Shown here piece after piece: positions 60,799 through 64,000 of a DNA stretch of 64,000 nt. The notes under the pieces are model-generated. The model had not been told where the DNA came from. It saw only the letters and a program-made list of their open reading frames with translations, and searched no databases. The position numbers and the translations under genes are program-made. This stretch comes from Buchnera aphidicola (Hyalopterus amygdali) (lineage in GTDB: Bacteria > Pseudomonadota > Gammaproteobacteria > Enterobacterales > Enterobacteriaceae): the NCBI RefSeq assembly GCF_964059015.1, contig NZ_OZ060383.1, positions 372,001-436,000 of the forward strand, in the 5' to 3' direction. Every line of letters starts with the position of its first letter. Positions within the stretch are counted from its first letter, which is position 1.

Positions 60799-63432
60799 AT
60801 GAAAAAAACAACAAATGAAATACGTAAAAGTTTTTTAAATTTTTTTAAAAAAAAAGGACATGTAGTAATTCCAAGTAGTTCTTTAATTCCCAAAAATGAT
60901 TCTACATTGTTATTTACTAATGCAGGTATGAACCAATTTAAAGAATACTTTTTAGATCAAAAAAAAATATTTCATCCACGTATTGTTACTGCACAAAATT
61001 GTCTAAGAACTGGAGGTAAACATAATGATTTAGACAATGTAGGATATACAAAAAGACACCATACATTTTTTGAAATGTTAGGTAATTTTAGTTTTAATGA
61101 TTACTTTAAAGAAGAAGCAATTAAATATGCTTGGGAATTACTAACATCAAAAAAATGGTTTAATATAAATCCGTATAAACTATGGATTTCAGTATATGAA
61201 TACGATGAAGAAACATATAAAATATGGCGTAATATTATTCAAGTTCCTGCTAAAAATATTATAAAAATAGGAGATAAAAAAAATTCTCAATATGATTCTG
61301 AAAATTTTTGGCAAATGGGAGAGACTGGACCATGCGGTCCATGCACAGAAATATTTTATAAATACCATTCTAAAAAATTAGATGATCATGAGGATTTTTT
61401 TGAAAATAAAAATGAAAATTTTATAGAACTATGGAATATTGTTTTCATAGAATTTAATCGAATTTCTAAAACAAAAATACTTTCTTTAAAAAACAAATCA
61501 ATAGATACAGGAATGGGTTTAGAAAGAATTTCTGCTGTATTGCAAAATGTGCATTCAAACTATAAAATTGATATTTTTCAAAATTTAATAAAAAAAATAT
61601 ATAAATTTGCGAATGTAAGAAATGTAAATAATATTTCTTTAAAAATAATAGCTGATCACATTAGATCTTGCGCTTTTCTTATTGCAGAAAATATCATTCC
61701 TTCTAATGAACATCGTGGATATGTTTTACGAAGAATTATTAGAAGAGCGATTAGACATGGTAATAAAATTGGAATAAAAAATCATTTTTTTTATAAATTA
61801 GTCCCTGATTTAATTGAAGTTATGGGAGATTCTGCTGAAATATTAAAAGGACAAGAAAATAAAATAAAAGAAGTGATCAAAAAAGAAGAAATACAATTTT
61901 GTCAAACATTAGAAAAAGGTTTAAAAATACTTAACATAGAAATAAATAAAAGCGAAAATAAAAAAATGTCAGGAGAAACTGCATTTTATCTCTATGATAC
62001 ATTAGGATTTCCTATTGAACTAACATCTGATATTTGTCGTGAAAAAAATATTGATATTGATTTTAAAGGCTATAACATAGCCAAGGAAAAACAAAAAAAC
62101 AAATCTATTCAAAAAAATAAATTTTACAAAAATTACAATGAAAATATTAATATTCATGATACATGCAAATTTGAAGGTTATAAAAAATATAAAATAAAAT
62201 CACTGATAAAACATATTTTCATAAAAAATTCATCAGTTCAGATCATTCAAAAAGGACAGAAAGGAACTATTTTTCTTGAAAAAACCTCTTTTTATCCCGA
62301 ATCTGGTGGTCAAATAGGTGACATAGGTGAAATATATTATAAAAAATCTCGTTTTATAGTAAAACAAACAAAAAAATTTGGTGATACAATTGGACACTTT
62401 GGAGAAATAATTTCAGGTGTCATGATTATTAATAAATTTGTATATGCTAAAATTGATCAAATATATAGAAAAAATGTGCAATTAAATCATTCAGCAACAC
62501 ATCTACTTCATTCTGCATTGCGAGAAATATTAGGAAAAAATGTCATTCAAAAAGGTTCTTTAGTAAGTAATACACATTTACGCTTTGATTTTTCTTTTTC
62601 TGATAATATAAATTTATTAAAAATACAAAAAATTGAGAATACTGTTAACACACAAATTCGTAAAAATACAATAATTAAAATTAAAAATTTAACCCTAGAA
62701 GAAGCTAAAAAGAAAAATGCAATAGCTTTATTTGATCACAAGTATAAATCTCTTGTTCGAGTCGTATTCGTTAAAGATTTTTCCATAGAACTTTGTGGTG
62801 GTACTCATGTAAAAAGAACTGGAGATATTGGATTATTTAAAATTATATCACAATCAAATATATCTTCAGGTATTAAAAGAATTGAAGCTGTTACTGGACA
62901 AAAAGCAATTGAATATCTACATATTCAAGATAAAAAAATAAAAGATATATCTGCTATTTTAAAATCTAATAATTCCAACATAAAAGAAAAAATAGAAAAA
63001 ATAATAAAAAAAGTTACATATTTAGAAATAAAAATATCAGAGTTACAACAAAAAGAAAACCTACATCAAATTAAAAAATTAATTAAAAATGTTAAATATA
63101 TCAATAAAGTAAAAATATTAATTAATATTTTTCAAAATTACGATCAAAAATCACTAAGATCGATAATTGAACAATTAAAAAAAGAATTAAAAATTGCAAT
63201 TATTATATTCATCAATAAAAATAGAGATAATTTTACTATTATTATCGGCATCACTAAAAATTTAACTCACTACGTAACCGCAGCAGAAATTATGGATATT
63301 TTTATTCAAAAAACAGGTGGGAAGGGAGGGGGAAAAAGTACAATTGCTGAAGGAGGAAGTATAAATATAGAAAAACTACCTAATTTTTTAATTGATATTC
63401 AATCATGGATTGATAAAAAATTAAAAAAATAG
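60799..63432 (+). CDS. alaS: Alanyl-tRNA synthetase
   Basis: 877 aa (E. coli 876). Class II catalytic core (RTGGKHNDLDNVGYTKRHHTFFEMLGNF), tRNA recognition domain, editing domain with zinc ligands HSATH and ELCGGTH, then a C-terminal coiled coil and the C-Ala domain (GGKGGGKSTIAEGG). Order bamD-alaS-csrA is partly specific to this genome; alaS-csrA-serV is E. coli order. Confidence 0.97.
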   Translation: MKKTTNEIRKSFLNFFKKKGHVVIPSSSLIPKNDSTLLFTNAGMNQFKEYFLDQKKIFHPRIVTAQNCLRTGGKHNDLDNVGYTKRHHTFFEMLGNFSFNDYFKEEAIKYAWELLTSKKWFNINPYKLWISVYEYDEETYKIWRNIIQVPAKNIIKIGDKKNSQYDSENFWQMGETGPCGPCTEIFYKYHSKKLDDHEDFFENKNENFIELWNIVFIEFNRISKTKILSLKNKSIDTGMGLERISAVLQNVHSNYKIDIFQNLIKKIYKFANVRNVNNISLKIIADHIRSCAFLIAENIIPSNEHRGYVLRRIIRRAIRHGNKIGIKNHFFYKLVPDLIEVMGDSAEILKGQENKIKEVIKKEEIQFCQTLEKGLKILNIEINKSENKKMSGETAFYLYDTLGFPIELTSDICREKNIDIDFKGYNIAKEKQKNKSIQKNKFYKNYNENINIHDTCKFEGYKKYKIKSLIKHIFIKNSSVQIIQKGQKGTIFLEKTSFYPESGGQIGDIGEIYYKKSRFIVKQTKKFGDTIGHFGEIISGVMIINKFVYAKIDQIYRKNVQLNHSATHLLHSALREILGKNVIQKGSLVSNTHLRFDFSFSDNINLLKIQKIENTVNTQIRKNTIIKIKNLTLEEAKKKNAIALFDHKYKSLVRVVFVKDFSIELCGGTHVKRTGDIGLFKIISQSNISSGIKRIEAVTGQKAIEYLHIQDKKIKDISAILKSNNSNIKEKIEKIIKKVTYLEIKISELQQKENLHQIKKLIKNVKYINKVKILINIFQNYDQKSLRSIIEQLKKELKIAIIIFINKNRDNFTIIIGITKNLTHYVTAAEIMDIFIQKTGGKGGGKSTIAEGGSINIEKLPNFLIDIQSWIDKKLKK

Positions 63433-63570
63433 AAATTTTAAAAATTAATTTTTAAATATAACTATTTAAAATATAAATAAACATACTTATATTATGATTA
63501 TTTAAAAAAAGATTTATTTATAATATAAAAATATTTTTATCTCATGATTTTTTATTAAAATATTTTGTGC

Positions 63571-63599
63571 TCTACATTTAATCTTTCATTTTTTATGAT
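63571..63599 (+). promoter_or_regulatory. Candidate sigma-70 promoter for csrA
   Basis: TCTACA (4 of 6 consensus) and TATGAT (5 of 6) are separated by 17 bases, 44 bases upstream of the csrA start. In this AT-rich sequence chance matches are common. Confidence 0.4.
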
Positions 63600-63642
63600 A
63601 TAAAAAAGATGGGCCGAAATCTTTTATTTCAAGGAAAAAAGA

Positions 63643-63825
63643 ATGCTTATTCTAACTCGTCGAGTTGGCGAAACGTTAATAATTGGCGATGAGATAACTG
63701 TAACAGTACTAGGAGTTAAAGGTAACCAAGTTCGTATTGGTGTAAATGCCCCTAAAGAAGTTTCGGTACATCGTGAAGAAATATATCAACGTATTCAAGC
63801 TGAAAAAAAACAAAAAAAAAGTTAA
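63643..63825 (+). CDS. csrA: Carbon storage regulator CsrA
   Basis: 60 aa (E. coli 61). [34 protein letters not shown] is practically the E. coli sequence, with the RNA-binding residues of the first and last strands. AAGGAAAAAAGA precedes the ATG. Dimeric RNA-binding protein acting on GGA-containing leaders. Its retention suggests that post-transcriptional control matters in a genome poor in transcription factors. Confidence 0.97.
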
Positions 63826-63836
63826 TAGTAAATACT

Positions 63837-63864
63837 GCATCTTACTTTTGATTAAGTAAGATGC
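63837..63864 (+). terminator. Terminator after csrA
   Basis: GCATCTTACTT TTGATT AAGTAAGATGC: 11-bp perfect stem with a 6-base loop, 11 bases after the csrA stop, followed by TTCTTATAAAAG. Confidence 0.8.
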
Positions 63865-63900
63865 TTCTTATAAAAGAAAAAATTATTTTTCAAAAAAAAA

Positions 63901-63928
63901 TTGACTTATATTAAAAAAAAAGTATCAT
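63901..63928 (+). promoter_or_regulatory. Sigma-70 promoter of tRNA-Ser
   Basis: TTGACT (5 of 6) and TATCAT (4 of 6) spaced by 16 bases; the -10 ends 26 bases before the tRNA 5' end. Best promoter match in the window. Confidence 0.7.
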
Positions 63929-63954
63929 TAAAGTAATAGAATAAATTTTAATCA

Positions 63955-64000
63955 GGTGAGATGGCCGAGAGGATTAAGGCGCTCCCCTGCTAAGGGAGTA
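63955..64000 (+). tRNA. serV: tRNA-Ser, anticodon GCU, 3' part outside window
   Basis: GGTGAGATGGCCGAGAGG begins the acceptor and D arm; CTCCC CTGCTAA GGGAG is the anticodon arm with GCT at 63989-63991. It matches the first half of E. coli serV, which also follows csrA. The sequence ends at the start of the variable arm. Confidence 0.95.

Overview
The window is a piece of the chromosome of Buchnera aphidicola, the obligate endosymbiont of aphids, or a very close relative. Three things point to this. Base composition is extremely AT-rich, with long poly(A) and poly(T) runs. Almost every gene is a recognisable, near full-length copy of an Enterobacteriaceae (Escherichia coli-type) housekeeping gene. 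Many E. coli neighbours are cleanly missing while local order is kept. I see no insertion sequence, prophage, CRISPR array, toxin-antitoxin pair or restriction system. Family identifications rest on recalled E. coli and Buchnera sequences; no search was run.

Layout. 1-12.3 kb: the end of flgK, then rne facing rluC-rpmF-fabD-fabG-acpP-tmk-holB-tatD-ptsG-hinT (E. coli 24-25 min order without flgL, plsX, fabH, fabF, pabC and mltG). 12.3-21.9 kb: porin-asnS-pncB facing away from pyrD-rlmKL-uup. 21.9-30.5 kb: trhO, valS and pepA on the minus strand, then argI-pyrB-pyrI-ridA. 30.6-46.5 kb: a long minus-strand block for RNA metabolism and translation (deaD, pnp, rpsO, truB, rbfA, infB, nusA, tRNA-Leu, secG, glmM, ftsH, rlmE, greA). 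46.9-50.2 kb: ibaG-murA and rplU-rpmA-obgE. 50.3-51.2 kb: rplM-rpsI. 51.5-56.2 kb: pheA-ffh-rpsP-rimM-trmD-rplS. 56.3-64 kb: tldD, aroQ, fis, rluD, bamD, alaS, csrA and the start of tRNA-Ser(GCU).

Function. Most of the window is translation, RNA processing and decay, and tRNA charging. The rest fits a nutritional symbiont: phenylalanine (pheA, aroQ), arginine (argI), pyrimidines (pyrD, pyrBI), NAD salvage (pncB), glucose uptake (ptsG), a reduced fatty-acid module, peptidoglycan precursors (glmM, murA), one outer-membrane porin and one Bam component.

Most interesting points. (1) Two genes are interrupted at poly(A) runs: glmM by an 11-A run, and fabG at its start by a 9-A run directly before the fabD stop, arranged so that a one-base slip would fuse FabD to FabG. 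(2) RNase E has a badly drifted C-terminal half that still carries short motifs resembling the E. coli enolase-binding and PNPase-binding segments. (3) A 19-codon ORF upstream of deaD looks like the E. coli yrbN leader ORF. (4) Both allosteric motifs of PheA are lost, and a terminator-like hairpin precedes pheA. (5) The RlmL half of RlmKL has lost its NPPY motif while the RlmK half is intact. (6) rimM and trmD, adjacent in one operon, have no ATG where homology places their starts. (7) BamD has no lipobox cysteine. I found no convincing wholly new biological system.
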